From positions 1-59,837 of the forward strand of contig CANQVE010000009.1 of assembly GCA_947627205.1 (NCBI GenBank): 59,837 bases of DNA, read 5' to 3'. How positions within the stretch are numbered: the first letter of the stretch is position 1; each line of letters starts with the position of its first letter. The DNA comes from an uncultured Clostridia bacterium (GTDB taxonomy: Bacteria > Bacillota > Clostridia > Oscillospirales > Ruminococcaceae). Made by a program: the position numbers and the translations under genes. Of this stretch, positions 33,594 through 42,658 are shown one piece after another. Under the pieces are notes generated by a model, which was not told the DNA's origin, made no database searches, and saw only the letters and a list, made by a program, of their open reading frames with translations.

Positions 33594-34617
33594 CTCTTTT
33601 TCCTTTTAGTAAGTTTTAATGAGATCAGGCATATCAGCGGGTTCTTCTGGGATTGTTTAAGCATAGTTGCAACATAGTTTCTGTAGACCACCGAATATTC
33701 TCCGACATATTCGACCGCTTCTCCGCCGAAGCCGTGTTTAAAACGCCAAAGTCTGTAACCGCCCGAATTTTCATCATGATAATTCGGTATTCCGCCGAAA
33801 TCATATTCTTTGCAGTTATGCGCTATGGCATACTTTATCATTTCGCTGTGCATAGATAGCAAGGATATAGGTTTCGGTTCTGTGAACTGCTTGCGCCGTA
33901 GACATAGGTAAAACGACTTCCGAAGCATAATCCGACCGCCGCGGAAAGCGGTTCTCCCTCTTTGCTCCTGCACAAAAATATTTTACAATCATTTCCGAAA
34001 GCAGATAGCATTTGCATGAAATATTCTTTTTCTCTGACAGGAAAACCGTTGCGTTTTCCTGTTTCTTCGTATAATGCGTAAAATTCATCAACGGCTTCTT
34101 CATCATGTATTTCAAGCCTTACTCCACGGTTTAATGCTTTATGTATACGGTTTCTGTAATCGGACTTAAATCCGCGTTCTGTTTCTTCATAAGTATCGGC
34201 GAGGTCAAGAATGACGTTTTCGCAGGGCTGGATCGGTCTTATATTTTCACTGCGGTATTTTTTAAAAAAATCGGGCTCGTCCGCTTCCGATACGCGTGGA
34301 TCAAACAAGAATGCGACCGAACGGTATTTCTTTGCAAGTATCTTTGTTCCCTCCAGAATATCATTGAATGCACTTTCCGAAACCTCTCCGATAAATCCTC
34401 TCGGCGCATACATAAGGCTTATGAGCGGAGTTTTCTTGACAAGCACAAGGCAAACCGCTCTTATGCTTTTGTCATCACCGCGGGATATAACTCCCTCGCA
34501 GAGCCAGCCCCGTTTTACGTTTCCCCAGCACGGCGACTGCATAAATTCGCCGTATCTGCGGGCAAATTCATTAAATTCTGACATTTGACTTTCGTTTGCA
34601 AGATCAAGTAGTTCCAT
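33590..34617 (-). pseudogene. FemAB-type peptidyltransferase / GNAT gene split by a frameshift
   Basis: Two overlapping minus frames form one family member. 34617-33838 encodes the N-terminal 259 residues (SPCWGNVKRGW start region, SDYRNRIHKALNRGV, then SRFTYVYGASS). The C-terminal part (GGIPNYHDENSGGYRLWRFK, EYDFGG) is in the -1 frame and runs to 33590. The join falls near 33855-33870, in a repetitive TATCTATC-like stretch where one lost base explains the break. Intact homologues (FemX/FmhB or lipid II aminoacyltransferases) add amino acids to the peptidoglycan stem using aminoacyl-tRNA. It could be a decayed gene, a sequencing error, or slippage. ATG at 34617 with AAGGAG upstream. Confidence 0.8.
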
Positions 34618-34723
34618 AAATTTTCTCCTTATTGTAAAAATTTTGTAAAAAATTAAATGCGGTAAAATTAAAATGTATTTTTTTGTTATTGTTAATGCAG
34701 AACAGCACGGATAAAATTCGGCA

Positions 34724-35041
34724 GTGGAGATTGGACAGAGGATAAGAAATTATCGTTTGCAGATAAAGTTAAGTCAAGAGGAGATTGCGGAACGCTGCGG
34801 ACTTCACCCGACATACATCGGTCAGGTAGAACGAGGTGAAAAAAATGCAACTATAGAAAGTATAGGAAAAATTTCATCGGGATTGGGGATACCGCTCAGC
34901 AGGTTGTTTGAAAATCTTGATATAAGCAATGACATAAAAACTAACTATCCTGCACAGGCTTATGCTCTAGTTCAGTCACTCGATCTGAACGAACAGAAGA
35001 AACTTGTCGGAATTCTGCGTGATATAATAGAGTTCAGATAA
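34724..35041 (+). CDS. XRE-family transcriptional regulator
   Basis: 105 residues: one N-terminal HTH (about 1-62, LSQEEIAERCGLHPTYIGQVERGEKNAT) and a C-terminal tail of 40 residues with a helical NEQKKLVGILRDII. The start is a GTG at 34724; no stronger start or clear Shine-Dalgarno is seen. It lies alone between the FemAB-type gene and a long AT-rich spacer with phased TGTAAT repeats, to which it may bind. That link is inference. Confidence 0.85.
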   Translation: MEIGQRIRNYRLQIKLSQEEIAERCGLHPTYIGQVERGEKNATIESIGKISSGLGIPLSRLFENLDISNDIKTNYPAQAYALVQSLDLNEQKKLVGILRDIIEFR

Positions 35042-35130
35042 ATTTCTATACAGTTTGGTTTATTTCCTTTTTTTCATTATAAACAAAGCCTAAAACAAAA
35101 GTCAAGTATAGTTACAAATATATAAGTAAA

Positions 35131-35210
35131 TTGTAATCATATTGTAATTTATCTCAATTTAATGTAATAAAATTGTAATCAAATCGTAACATATAATACT
35201 TTAATGTAAT
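35131..35210 (+). repeat. Helically phased TGTAAT repeats
   Basis: TGTAAT starts at 35132, 35143, 35163, 35174 and 35205, with a variant CGTAAC at 35185. The spacings are 11, 20, 11, 11 and 20 bp, so the copies sit on about one face of the helix. The array lies in the 400-bp gene-free spacer 35042-35445, which otherwise shows only a promoter at 35371. It resembles an operator array for a cooperative regulator. Confidence 0.6.
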
Positions 35211-35370
35211 AATTTTCCGACAGCATTATAACGGTCTTTCATCATACGACTAAACGTGTTACTAATAATTAAGAGTGTATAAGACGCCATTTTGTGAGCA
35301 TCAAAAGCAAAAAAGTTTTCCGGTTTTTTGTAAATCAAAATTGCACAGAAAAATTTTATATATTTTCATA

Positions 35371-35399
35371 TTGACGAAACGTAAAAAATTTTGTATAAT
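35371..35399 (+). promoter_or_regulatory. Promoter of the kinase-[2Fe-2S]-hydrogenase operon
   Basis: TTGACG (35371-35376), a 17-bp spacer and TATAAT (35394-35399), 47 bp before the kinase ATG. Confidence 0.75.
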
Positions 35400-35445
35400 A
35401 TTATAAGTGTACAAGATACAATGTGATATGGTCAGGGGGTTGTAT

Positions 35446-36183
35446 ATGGAAAATAATGTTATTGCCTCAAGACAGGCGAAAACCGTATACCGCGACGGCG
35501 ACAAATGCATTAAATGCTTTGGAGACGGTTTTACAAAATCAGACGTTTTAAATGAGGCGCTCAGTCAATCAAGAGTTGAAGAAACGGGACTTATGATCCC
35601 GAAAATACTTGATGTGACCGAGATAAACGGACAGTGGGCTATCGTTTCGGAATTTATCGAGGGCAAAACGCTTTCGGCTCTTATGAAAGAATATCCCGAA
35701 AAACGCGATGAGTACCTCGAACTTCTGGTAAAATTGCAGATAGAAGTTCACTCTAAAAACAACAATTTGCTCATTAAGCTGAGAGATAAGCTCCACCGCG
35801 AGATATGTTCCTCGGACGTTGAAGCAACGACGCGCTATCATCTTCACGCAAGGCTCGAAAGTATGCCGAAGCATAACAAGATATGCCACGGGGATTTTTG
35901 CCCGTCAAATATTATCATAAAAGACGACGGCTCTCCGTACATAATAGACTGGTCGCAGGTATCGCAGGGAAACGCTTCGGGAGACGCGGCTTGGAGCTAT
36001 CTGACGCTCTGTATGTCCTGGGGAGAAGACGCGGCGGAAAAATATCTCGAAATGTTCTGCGAAAAAAGCTCGATTGACATCAGCTATGTCAAAAGGTGGA
36101 TGCCGATTATTGCGGCGGCGCGGCTCTCTCACGAAAAGCCCGAAGAACGCGATTTTCTGCTGAAATGGGCTAATGTTATTTAA
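35446..36183 (+). CDS. Aminoglycoside/choline-kinase-like phosphotransferase
   Basis: 245 residues with a protein-kinase-like fold of the APH family. The catalytic loop is CHGDFCPSNIII (Brenner Asp, with Asn), the Mg-binding motif is YIIDWSQ, and the hinge region is VSEFIEGKTL. The N-lobe Lys is probably in the KCIKCFG stretch. The ATG at 35446 follows AGGGGG. Thirteen bases separate it from the [2Fe-2S] protein gene. Substrate unknown. Relatives phosphorylate small alcohols such as choline, thiamine or sugars. Its linkage to hydrogenase genes is unusual. Confidence 0.82.
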   Translation: MENNVIASRQAKTVYRDGDKCIKCFGDGFTKSDVLNEALSQSRVEETGLMIPKILDVTEINGQWAIVSEFIEGKTLSALMKEYPEKRDEYLELLVKLQIEVHSKNNNLLIKLRDKLHREICSSDVEATTRYHLHARLESMPKHNKICHGDFCPSNIIIKDDGSPYIIDWSQVSQGNASGDAAWSYLTLCMSWGEDAAEKYLEMFCEKSSIDISYVKRWMPIIAAARLSHEKPEERDFLLKWANVI

Positions 36184-36196
36184 GACGGAGGAATTT

Positions 36197-36442
36197 ATGA
36201 AAATTACTATATGCATAGGCAGTTCTTGCCACCTTAAAGGTTCTAAAAGAGTTGTAAACCGTTTACAGGAGCTTATTGCGGAAAACGATCTTTCGGAAAA
36301 AGCGGAGCTCAGCGGCGCGTTTTGTATGAAAAAATGCGGCGAGGACGGCGTCAGAGTTATGGTCGATGAAAAGATATACTCCGTGCTTCCCGAAAATGTT
36401 GACGAATTTTTTGATAACGAAATTCTTTCTAAGATGAATTGA
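36197..36442 (+). CDS. Thioredoxin-like [2Fe-2S] ferredoxin (NuoE/HndA-like)
   Basis: 81 residues. Four cysteines in the order expected for thioredoxin-like [2Fe-2S] proteins: CIGSSC near the N-terminus and CMKKC at about 42-46, in the SGAFCMKKCGEDGV motif. This is a stand-alone version of the C-terminal domain of NuoE/HydC and HndA electron-transfer subunits. The ATG at 36197 follows GGAGG. It lies nine bases before the hydrogenase gene, so it is very likely an electron partner for it. Confidence 0.9.
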   Translation: MKITICIGSSCHLKGSKRVVNRLQELIAENDLSEKAELSGAFCMKKCGEDGVRVMVDEKIYSVLPENVDEFFDNEILSKMN

Positions 36443-36451
36443 GGATAGAAT

Positions 36452-37876
36452 ATGAGAAAATTTGATACTAAGGTACAATATCTGAAATACAAGGTATTGA
36501 GAGAAGTAGCAAAGCAGGCGTGGAACGGAACGTTATATGACAATCTGCTCGATATCCCGAAAATAATCGTTCCGACAAATACTCCTACAATGCGCTGCTG
36601 TGTATACAAGGAGCGCGCAATACTTGCAGAGCGCGTAAAGATTGCTATAGGCGGCGACAAGGAAAACCCGAATGTTATTGAAGTTATAAACATTGCGTGC
36701 GACGAATGTCCCGTAGGCGGATTTGAAGTAACAAACGCCTGCAGAGGTTGTCTTGCTCACCGCTGTGAGGACGCCTGCAGGTTCGGGGCTATTTCCTTTA
36801 ACCAGAACCACGAAGCGCAGATAGACAAGACGAAATGCAAGGAGTGCGGAGCGTGCGCAAAGGTCTGCCCGTATACCGCGATCGTCAGCAGAAAGCGTCC
36901 ATGTCAGAGCGCCTGCAAGGTAAAGGCGATAGAAATGGACGAAAACCGCGCGGCGCAGATAGACAACTCAAAGTGTATTTCCTGCGGAGCGTGCGTTTAT
37001 ATGTGTCCGTTCGGGGCAATTATGGACAAGTCGTACATACTGAACGTCATTGATATGCTCAAAAAAAGCGAAAAGAGAAACGATTTGAGAGTTTACGGAG
37101 TTGTTGCTCCCGCTATAGTGAGCCAGTTCAGCTATGCAAAGCCCGGTCAGGTCGTTGCGGGGCTTAAACAGCTCGGATTTCATGCTGTGGTTGAGGCGGC
37201 GCTCGGCGCGGATATGGTAGCGCAGGCAGAATCTGCAGAGCTTGCGGAAAAGGGATTTTTAACAAGCTCGTGCTGTCCTGCGTTTGTGGATTTCATTCAC
37301 AAGAATTTCCCCGACATGGTCGGAAATATTTCGCACAACCTCTCCCCTATGGCGACTATCTCGAAATTTATAAAGAGCACCGATGAAAATGCAAAGATAG
37401 TATTTATCGGTCCTTGCACGGCGAAGAAAATGGAAGTTCAGAAAGATACCGTAAAGCCGTATGTAGACGCGGCGATGACGTTTGAAGAGCTTCAGGCGCT
37501 GTTTGACGCGAGAGATATAGATATTACGAGCCTCGAAGAAGAGTCGCTCGACAACGCTTCTTATTTCGGAAGAATTTTTGCAAGAAGCGGCGGTCTTGCT
37601 GACGCGGTAGAAGAGGGCATAAAAGAGCAGAACCTTGAGGTAGATCTTAAAGCGTGCGTCTGCGACGGAATAGAAGCATGCAAGGTGGCGCTCCTGAAAA
37701 AGAGCAAGAATATGCTCGACGCTAACTTTATCGAGGGAATGGCTTGTATGGGAGGCTGTATAGGCGGCGCAGGCTGTCTGACGCACGGAGAAAAGAACAA
37801 GGCTGAAGTCGATAAATACGGCAGAGAGGCGCTTGAAAAAACGATCTTGGGAGCGGTTGCTACTCTCGGAAAATAA
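36452..37876 (+). CDS. Monomeric [FeFe]-hydrogenase, group B type
   Basis: 474 residues. The N-terminal region has cysteine clusters (RCCVYKERAI; CDECPVGGFE; CRGCLAHRCEDAC) and two 4Fe-4S ferredoxin motifs (CKECGACAKVCP and CISCGACVYMCP). The H-cluster motifs are L1 TSCCPAF, L2 GPCTAKK and L3 MACMGGCIGGAGC, diverged from classical group-A hydrogenases (TSCCPGW, MPCxxKK), as in the TIGR04105-type B1/B3 group. It probably oxidises or evolves H2 with the adjacent [2Fe-2S] protein and ferredoxin. Maturases HydE/F/G are not in the window. Confidence 0.92.
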   Translation: MRKFDTKVQYLKYKVLREVAKQAWNGTLYDNLLDIPKIIVPTNTPTMRCCVYKERAILAERVKIAIGGDKENPNVIEVINIACDECPVGGFEVTNACRGCLAHRCEDACRFGAISFNQNHEAQIDKTKCKECGACAKVCPYTAIVSRKRPCQSACKVKAIEMDENRAAQIDNSKCISCGACVYMCPFGAIMDKSYILNVIDMLKKSEKRNDLRVYGVVAPAIVSQFSYAKPGQVVAGLKQLGFHAVVEAALGADMVAQAESAELAEKGFLTSSCCPAFVDFIHKNFPDMVGNISHNLSPMATISKFIKSTDENAKIVFIGPCTAKKMEVQKDTVKPYVDAAMTFEELQALFDARDIDITSLEEESLDNASYFGRIFARSGGLADAVEEGIKEQNLEVDLKACVCDGIEACKVALLKKSKNMLDANFIEGMACMGGCIGGAGCLTHGEKNKAEVDKYGREALEKTILGAVATLGK

Positions 37877-37884
37877 ACACAAAT

Positions 37885-37915
37885 CCCCTACCATTAAAGG
37901 TAGGGGGTTGCTTTT
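37885..37915 (+). terminator. Terminator of the hydrogenase operon
   Basis: CCCCTACC (37885-37892) pairs with GGTAGGGG (37899-37906), followed by TTGCTTTT. Confidence 0.8.
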
Positions 37916-38009
37916 AGTATACAGTTTACAGTGTACAGTAGTCAGTAATGATGTCCGCCGCAAGGCGGACACCTAGACTGTACACTGTATACTGCACACT
38001 ATCAACTGA
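37916..38009. repeat. Short imperfect palindromic repeat element
   Basis: AGTATACAG...AGTGTACAGT on the left (37916-37939) faces ACTGTACACTGTATACT on the right (about 37976-37993). A central perfect hairpin TGTCCGCC/GGCGGACA lies near 37952-37971. It is noncoding and miniature-element-like. Other copies would need a genome search. Confidence 0.55.
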
Positions 38010-38021
38010 CAGCGCGTTTTC

Positions 38022-38687
38022 CTATAGCGTATATTCTTTTCGGATATATTCGGGCGGATTTTTATTCCACTCCTCGTTTGTCCAGGTCACCCCGTCCGCC
38101 AGTCCTCCGTAATTTAGCGATAACGCAAATGTTCCGCCGCTGTATTCCCATGTATACTGCTTATCCGAGATCATGGTTTTATTTACAAAATCATCTTCGT
38201 AAATATGGTCTATCCGCTTTACTGTTAAGCCGTTTCTTTGATAAACATATATTTGTGTGAATTCATTTTCCGTTGAAACGATCTTGTCGGTTTTTTCAAC
38301 AAATACGATCCCCTTTTCGCCGCCTAAATCTATCTCCTCTATGTATTCATTTGGGTCATGATAAACAATGTCGTAGACCGTAAACCAGACAGCCGCCACA
38401 AAAAACACGCCCATTACGCAGATAAGAGCTATTCTTTTTCTGCGCGCGGATTTTTCGGTTATTTCTCTTAAACCGAATATATTCGACAAGCATTGAAGAA
38501 AAAAACCTACGCTTACAGCAAGGTAAGCCAAAAATGTTTTATCAAATATCTTTCCCGCCAAATAGATCTTTAAGTCGTTTTTGTCAAGATATGAACACAA
38601 ATAAAACCACGCTGCCAAGATAAGTATACAGATTACAACAGTCGTCACAATGCCGGCTGTTTTTCCCGCGGTAGTTGTTTTTTTCAT
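38022..38687 (-). CDS. Hypothetical membrane protein with extracytoplasmic C-terminus
   Basis: 221 residues. Three hydrophobic segments (about 12-30, 48-68, 85-106), then a C-terminal 115-residue polar domain with Tyr/Trp-rich strands (TQIYVYQRNGLTVKRI, GGTFALSLNYGGL). The ATG at 38687 follows AAAGGAAA. Last gene of the leftward cellulase/lipid group. I do not recognise the family. Confidence 0.65.
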   Translation of the reverse strand: MKKTTTAGKTAGIVTTVVICILILAAWFYLCSYLDKNDLKIYLAGKIFDKTFLAYLAVSVGFFLQCLSNIFGLREITEKSARRKRIALICVMGVFFVAAVWFTVYDIVYHDPNEYIEEIDLGGEKGIVFVEKTDKIVSTENEFTQIYVYQRNGLTVKRIDHIYEDDFVNKTMISDKQYTWEYSGGTFALSLNYGGLADGVTWTNEEWNKNPPEYIRKEYTL

Positions 38688-38758
38688 AGGTTTCCTTTCT
38701 TATTTATCTTTTTGCAAAGAAAATTGTATGATACGACACAACGTAAATTGCACAAAAA

Positions 38759-39445
38759 TCACATCACATAAAACAGTATGCAGAAGAAGTGCAGCAGGCT
38801 TCCGACAACTACGAACAAATGGAAAACCGAATGCATATAAGCGTGTTTTTTTCCTATTGCATAAACGACCGCTCCTATCGTATAGCAAACGCCGCCCGTA
38901 AGCAAAAAGACTAAGCCCCCGACGCCTATTCCCGCAAGGACTGTTTTCATAGTAAACACTATACACCAGCCAAGTCCGAGATACAAAAGCATTGAAACGG
39001 TTTTAAAGCGCTTCATATCAATAGCGTTTAAGACAATTCCCGCCGCGGCAAGTCCCCACTGTATGCCAAAATATACCCAGCCGAGCGCAGTATCTGCCTC
39101 GCGGATAGTGCAAAGCGTAAAGGGCGTATATGTCCCCGCGATAAGCAGGTAAATGGCACAGTGGTCAAGTATTCTGAAAACTTTTTTCGCTTTGAGTTCG
39201 GGGTGAAGTCCGTGATAAATGCTAGACATACAGTAGAGAATTATCATCATAGCGCCGTATATCGCGCCGCTTATTACTCCGTAAACATTATGATGAAGCG
39301 CCGCCATAATAACGCAAAGCGTTGTTGCGGTAATTCCCAGAGCGCCGCCGACAATGTGCGACGTCATGTTGAATATTTCCTCGCCCTTTGTGTAGTGAGG
39401 AATTTCTATTCTGTTAAGCTTTTTTGCATGAGTGTGGCTTGACAT
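38759..39445 (-). CDS. trhA: Hemolysin III / TrhA-YqfA family membrane protein
   Basis: 228 residues with seven transmembrane helices of the PAQR/hemolysin-III family. Conserved residues: EIFNMTSHIVGGALG in helix 1, SSIYHGLHP with its His, the acidic FRILDHCAIYLLIAGTYTP, and the late histidines in YMHSVFHLFVVVGSLLHF that would bind the metal. The ATG at 39445 has AGGTG upstream; the in-frame GTG at 39454 lies within that site. The role proposed for bacterial members is membrane-energy or lipid homeostasis. Hemolysis is not shown for most. Confidence 0.92.
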   Translation of the reverse strand: MSSHTHAKKLNRIEIPHYTKGEEIFNMTSHIVGGALGITATTLCVIMAALHHNVYGVISGAIYGAMMIILYCMSSIYHGLHPELKAKKVFRILDHCAIYLLIAGTYTPFTLCTIREADTALGWVYFGIQWGLAAAGIVLNAIDMKRFKTVSMLLYLGLGWCIVFTMKTVLAGIGVGGLVFLLTGGVCYTIGAVVYAIGKKHAYMHSVFHLFVVVGSLLHFFCILFYVM

Positions 39446-39454
39446 AAATATCAC

Positions 39455-40597
39455 CTATTCTTTTTTATTTTTATTTTCAAGCTCCGAGATTATTTCATCG
39501 ACCTTGCTTCGTTTTATTCCGAGTAAATCGTCTATAATATCGGAAGTTTTAAGGGTTTTTGTAATTGCTTCGTCATTATTCGGAGCTTCGGTATCTTCAA
39601 TTTCTGTATCTTTAACTTCAATATCTTTATCTTCGGTATCTTTTACTTCGGTATCTTCAACTTCGGTACCTTTAACTTCAATATCCTTAGCTTCAAATTC
39701 TTCCGTTTCTACAGCTTTCGGAGCTTCTTTGTCTTTTATTTCTTTTTGAGCTTCGATATCATTCGGCAATGCTTTTACACTGTCCGAGGGCTTTTTTACT
39801 ATGCTTCGCAAATAAGCGCTTTTGAGTTCTTCCGAAGAGCTTGTCTGCGAGAAAAACGCCTGCTCGGTTTTTGTTATACCGCTTTCACGAATGTCGGGCG
39901 GCAAAGCTCCCGCGTTTCTTTTGTGCGCTTTGGGAGCCTTATCTTCAGTTGTATTTTCAGATTTTCTCTGTTTAGCCGTATACGAAAACAGAACGCCGTC
40001 ATTTGACTGTGTGTTTGCGGTAAGTACGGGAGTCAGCTTTTCGGTCAGCGCTTCTTTGTCTATGAGTATTTGTTCCTTTTGTGGAGCAATATCGGCATGT
40101 CTCTTAGAGACAGAAGCTCTTATAATATCGAAAATTATAAGCGCAAGACAAGGCGCAATTGCTATGCACAATACTCCGAAAGGCGACTTTACAAACAGTA
40201 TTATCTTTCCTATTATCCTGCTGCTGTATTCGGCTTTTCCTACAAGGTCCTCCCCTGCTATTATAAGCTCTTTATCGTTTTCTATAACGTTTATGCTGTA
40301 AACTCCGTTTTTGACGCTGTAGCTTTTTCCATAGCCGAGCGAAAGTTTTCCGCCGTTTTTATATAAAAGGAGCTTTCCCTCGGTTATTTCATAAGGCTCG
40401 CACGATAATACTATTACTGCGCTCTTATCGGGTACGCCTGTTAAATTCTCCCCGTTTGCGACATAAATATTAACGCCGAAAACTCCTACGGTCTCCTCTG
40501 ACGTAAATGCCCATGACACAAATGCCAAAAATATGCACACTGCAAGCATTATCCCGCAGAAAACATATCCTATCACACGAGCGACTTTCTTCCCCAA
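39455..40597 (-). CDS. Two-helix membrane protein with acidic repeat tail
   Basis: About 380 residues. A transmembrane helix near the N-terminus (about 10-32), a pseudo-SipW-like extracytoplasmic stretch, and a second helix near 133-155. A long charged cytosolic tail contains near-tandem (V/I)(K/E)DTE-type units at about 295-345 (DNA 39585-39690). The C-terminus ends DIIDDLLGIKRSKVDEIISELENKNK. The TTG at 40606 abuts GGGGAG, so the TTG at 40597, nine bases away, is preferred. No known domain. The tail may be an interaction region. Confidence 0.65.
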   Translation of the reverse strand: MGKKVARVIGYVFCGIMLAVCIFLAFVSWAFTSEETVGVFGVNIYVANGENLTGVPDKSAVIVLSCEPYEITEGKLLLYKNGGKLSLGYGKSYSVKNGVYSINVIENDKELIIAGEDLVGKAEYSSRIIGKIILFVKSPFGVLCIAIAPCLALIIFDIIRASVSKRHADIAPQKEQILIDKEALTEKLTPVLTANTQSNDGVLFSYTAKQRKSENTTEDKAPKAHKRNAGALPPDIRESGITKTEQAFFSQTSSSEELKSAYLRSIVKKPSDSVKALPNDIEAQKEIKDKEAPKAVETEEFEAKDIEVKGTEVEDTEVKDTEDKDIEVKDTEIEDTEAPNNDEAITKTLKTSDIIDDLLGIKRSKVDEIISELENKNKKE

Positions 40598-40621
40598 AAA
40601 TTTCAACTCCCCGTATTATTT

Positions 40622-42622
40622 TTACAATCCCTTTGCCTTTGAAAGATTTATGCCGTTTTCGCCGAGCGGTATCTCATGGTCAAGACCGACGAATTTTCCG
40701 CTCTCCTGCCAAAGAACTTCTTTTACAAACGAATATTTTTCATTGTCCCATGTCTTAAAATCGTCAAGTACAAGTCCGCCCGTATCGCCCGAATTTGCGT
40801 TGAAACACCAGAAAGTGTGATTTAAATGATAAGTTTTTATTAGCTGGCGCATACAGGTCATCCATTTAAGATTAGGCTCGCGCATAAATCCTCCCCATTC
40901 TCCGATAAGGAGAGGAGCGGTGTTGTCCTCGTAAATATAGAACCAATTGTCGTGCCAGCAGTCTTTCATAAGGCTGTTATAATCATACCCGCCCTGGAAC
41001 CACGGCTGTTCGTATACGGTAGGACCGTAATCATGAGGAGAATAAACGAGCTTGTTCTGATATTGCCCGAGATTTACGGGATAATTTTTAACTCCGCGGA
41101 GATTTCCGCCCCACCAATTGAAATAATAATCCTTGCTGTTGGTAGAATGATAATCCATATTAGAAGAACTTATCGGGAATATTTCAGTTCCCTCGACCAT
41201 TATAAGCAGATTGGGATTTTTCGCGAGAATACGCTTTGCGGCGGTCTCGGCGGTGTATTTCCAATTGTTTATGTCTTTAGAATTGTTCCAGATAGCTTTA
41301 TTTGTTTCGTTGGGTTTTCCGTGAGGTTCGTTTTTAATATCAAAGGCGATTATGGTATCGTTGTTCTTATACCTGTCAGCAAACCATTCGAGAGCATGAT
41401 AATAATCCTCGACCGTTACCTTTGATGTATACCAGAGATTTACGTTATGCCCCTGGGCGTCTGTTTCGGCGCAATGGATATCGGGCATAACTTTCATTCC
41501 GTTCTGCTCGGCAAGTTTCAGGAAATAATCGAATATTTGCAGGGAATTCATATCGTTAAGCTCGGTGTTGTATGCGTTGTTATAATTTGCCCTCGGATAT
41601 TCTCCCGCAGACCACTGATTTATAAGCTGTGCAGAAATAGGCACGCGGATAAGGTTGAAACCGTGGTCGGCTATGGACTTTACGGTAGGAGCAAGCTGAC
41701 TGTTCCAAAGCCCGTCAAACGTATTCGTTCCCGTATTATAGCCGAACCAATTCACTCCCGTGAGCCAGACTTCTTTTCCGTTTTTGTCAAGTATCCTGCG
41801 TCCGTCGGTATGAAGCCAATCGTCGCCCTGTTTAGCCTCGGGAACTCTCTCCAGAAGCTCGGCTACGGTACCCGAAACGTTTTCCGACGGGATAGTGTCG
41901 TTGTTGTTATTATTCTGTGAAGAGCTTGTACTTGCGGGGGTGTTGTTCTGCGAAGTTCCGCTCGCATTTCCGCCCGACGGCGAAAAGTCCGTAGGACAGC
42001 TGAAGTTAAATCCCGCCGTTACAGAGCCGTTCTGCGGAATAGAAGTATTTCCCGAAACAGTGACAGTTGTTCCGTTTACCGAAAAGTCCGCGCTCCAGCT
42101 ATTTGTTATCTTAAAACCGCTCGGAACGGTAAAACTCGCTTTCCAATTATTGACGTTGCTCCCGCTGTTTTTTACAACGACTTCAATTGTTCCGCAATAA
42201 TTGTTTCCATCGCGCCAGCTCGAATTTTTCCTGAACTCGAGCGAGAGCGCTCTCGATTGATTATTATTAGGCTTGGAGCTTTGAGTGTTGTTAGGATTTG
42301 AGCTTTGAGTGTTATTGGGTTTTGAACTTTGTGTGTTGTTGGGTTTTGAACTTTGTGTATTATTAGGCTTTGAACTTTGAGTGTTATCGGAATTTGAGCT
42401 TTGTGTGTTGTTTGGATTCGAGCTTTGCGTATTGCCCGAAGCAGAACTTTCGTCGGACGAGCTGTCTATATCGGAAGAATTAAATTCTCCCGAAAAATCG
42501 CTGTTCTCGGACGAATAATAGCTGTCATCGGGAACACGCTGATTTTCCGAACGCTTACAGCCTGCCGTAAATAATACCGCTGTCAGCATAAGCGCGCATA
42601 CCTTTATATATTTTTTGCTCAT
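40622..42622 (-). CDS. GH5 cellulase lipoprotein with CBM2-like module
   Basis: 666 residues. Lipobox LFTAGC (Cys22), then an acidic Ser-rich stretch and about seven tandem octapeptides of the NTQSS(N/K)PN type (64-123). A CBM2-like cellulose-binding domain follows (about 127-215; [21 protein letters not shown]). After a second Asn/Ser linker comes the GH5 catalytic domain (about 275-640) with the acid/base in DIKNEPHG and the nucleophile in IGEWGG. It hydrolyses beta-1,4-glucan at the cell surface. It starts 36 bases after dagK with no visible promoter, so it may be co-transcribed with lipid genes. Confidence 0.92.
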   Translation of the reverse strand: MSKKYIKVCALMLTAVLFTAGCKRSENQRVPDDSYYSSENSDFSGEFNSSDIDSSSDESSASGNTQSSNPNNTQSSNSDNTQSSKPNNTQSSKPNNTQSSKPNNTQSSNPNNTQSSKPNNNQSRALSLEFRKNSSWRDGNNYCGTIEVVVKNSGSNVNNWKASFTVPSGFKITNSWSADFSVNGTTVTVSGNTSIPQNGSVTAGFNFSCPTDFSPSGGNASGTSQNNTPASTSSSQNNNNNDTIPSENVSGTVAELLERVPEAKQGDDWLHTDGRRILDKNGKEVWLTGVNWFGYNTGTNTFDGLWNSQLAPTVKSIADHGFNLIRVPISAQLINQWSAGEYPRANYNNAYNTELNDMNSLQIFDYFLKLAEQNGMKVMPDIHCAETDAQGHNVNLWYTSKVTVEDYYHALEWFADRYKNNDTIIAFDIKNEPHGKPNETNKAIWNNSKDINNWKYTAETAAKRILAKNPNLLIMVEGTEIFPISSSNMDYHSTNSKDYYFNWWGGNLRGVKNYPVNLGQYQNKLVYSPHDYGPTVYEQPWFQGGYDYNSLMKDCWHDNWFYIYEDNTAPLLIGEWGGFMREPNLKWMTCMRQLIKTYHLNHTFWCFNANSGDTGGLVLDDFKTWDNEKYSFVKEVLWQESGKFVGLDHEIPLGENGINLSKAKGL

Positions 42623-42658
42623 AATGTCACCCTTTATGTAATATTTTTCATTTGACGG

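Noticed and set aside
37259-37972. 237-residue minus-strand frame over the hydrogenase gene
   Set aside because: Its sequence is the complement of H-cluster motifs and a terminator; no independent support.
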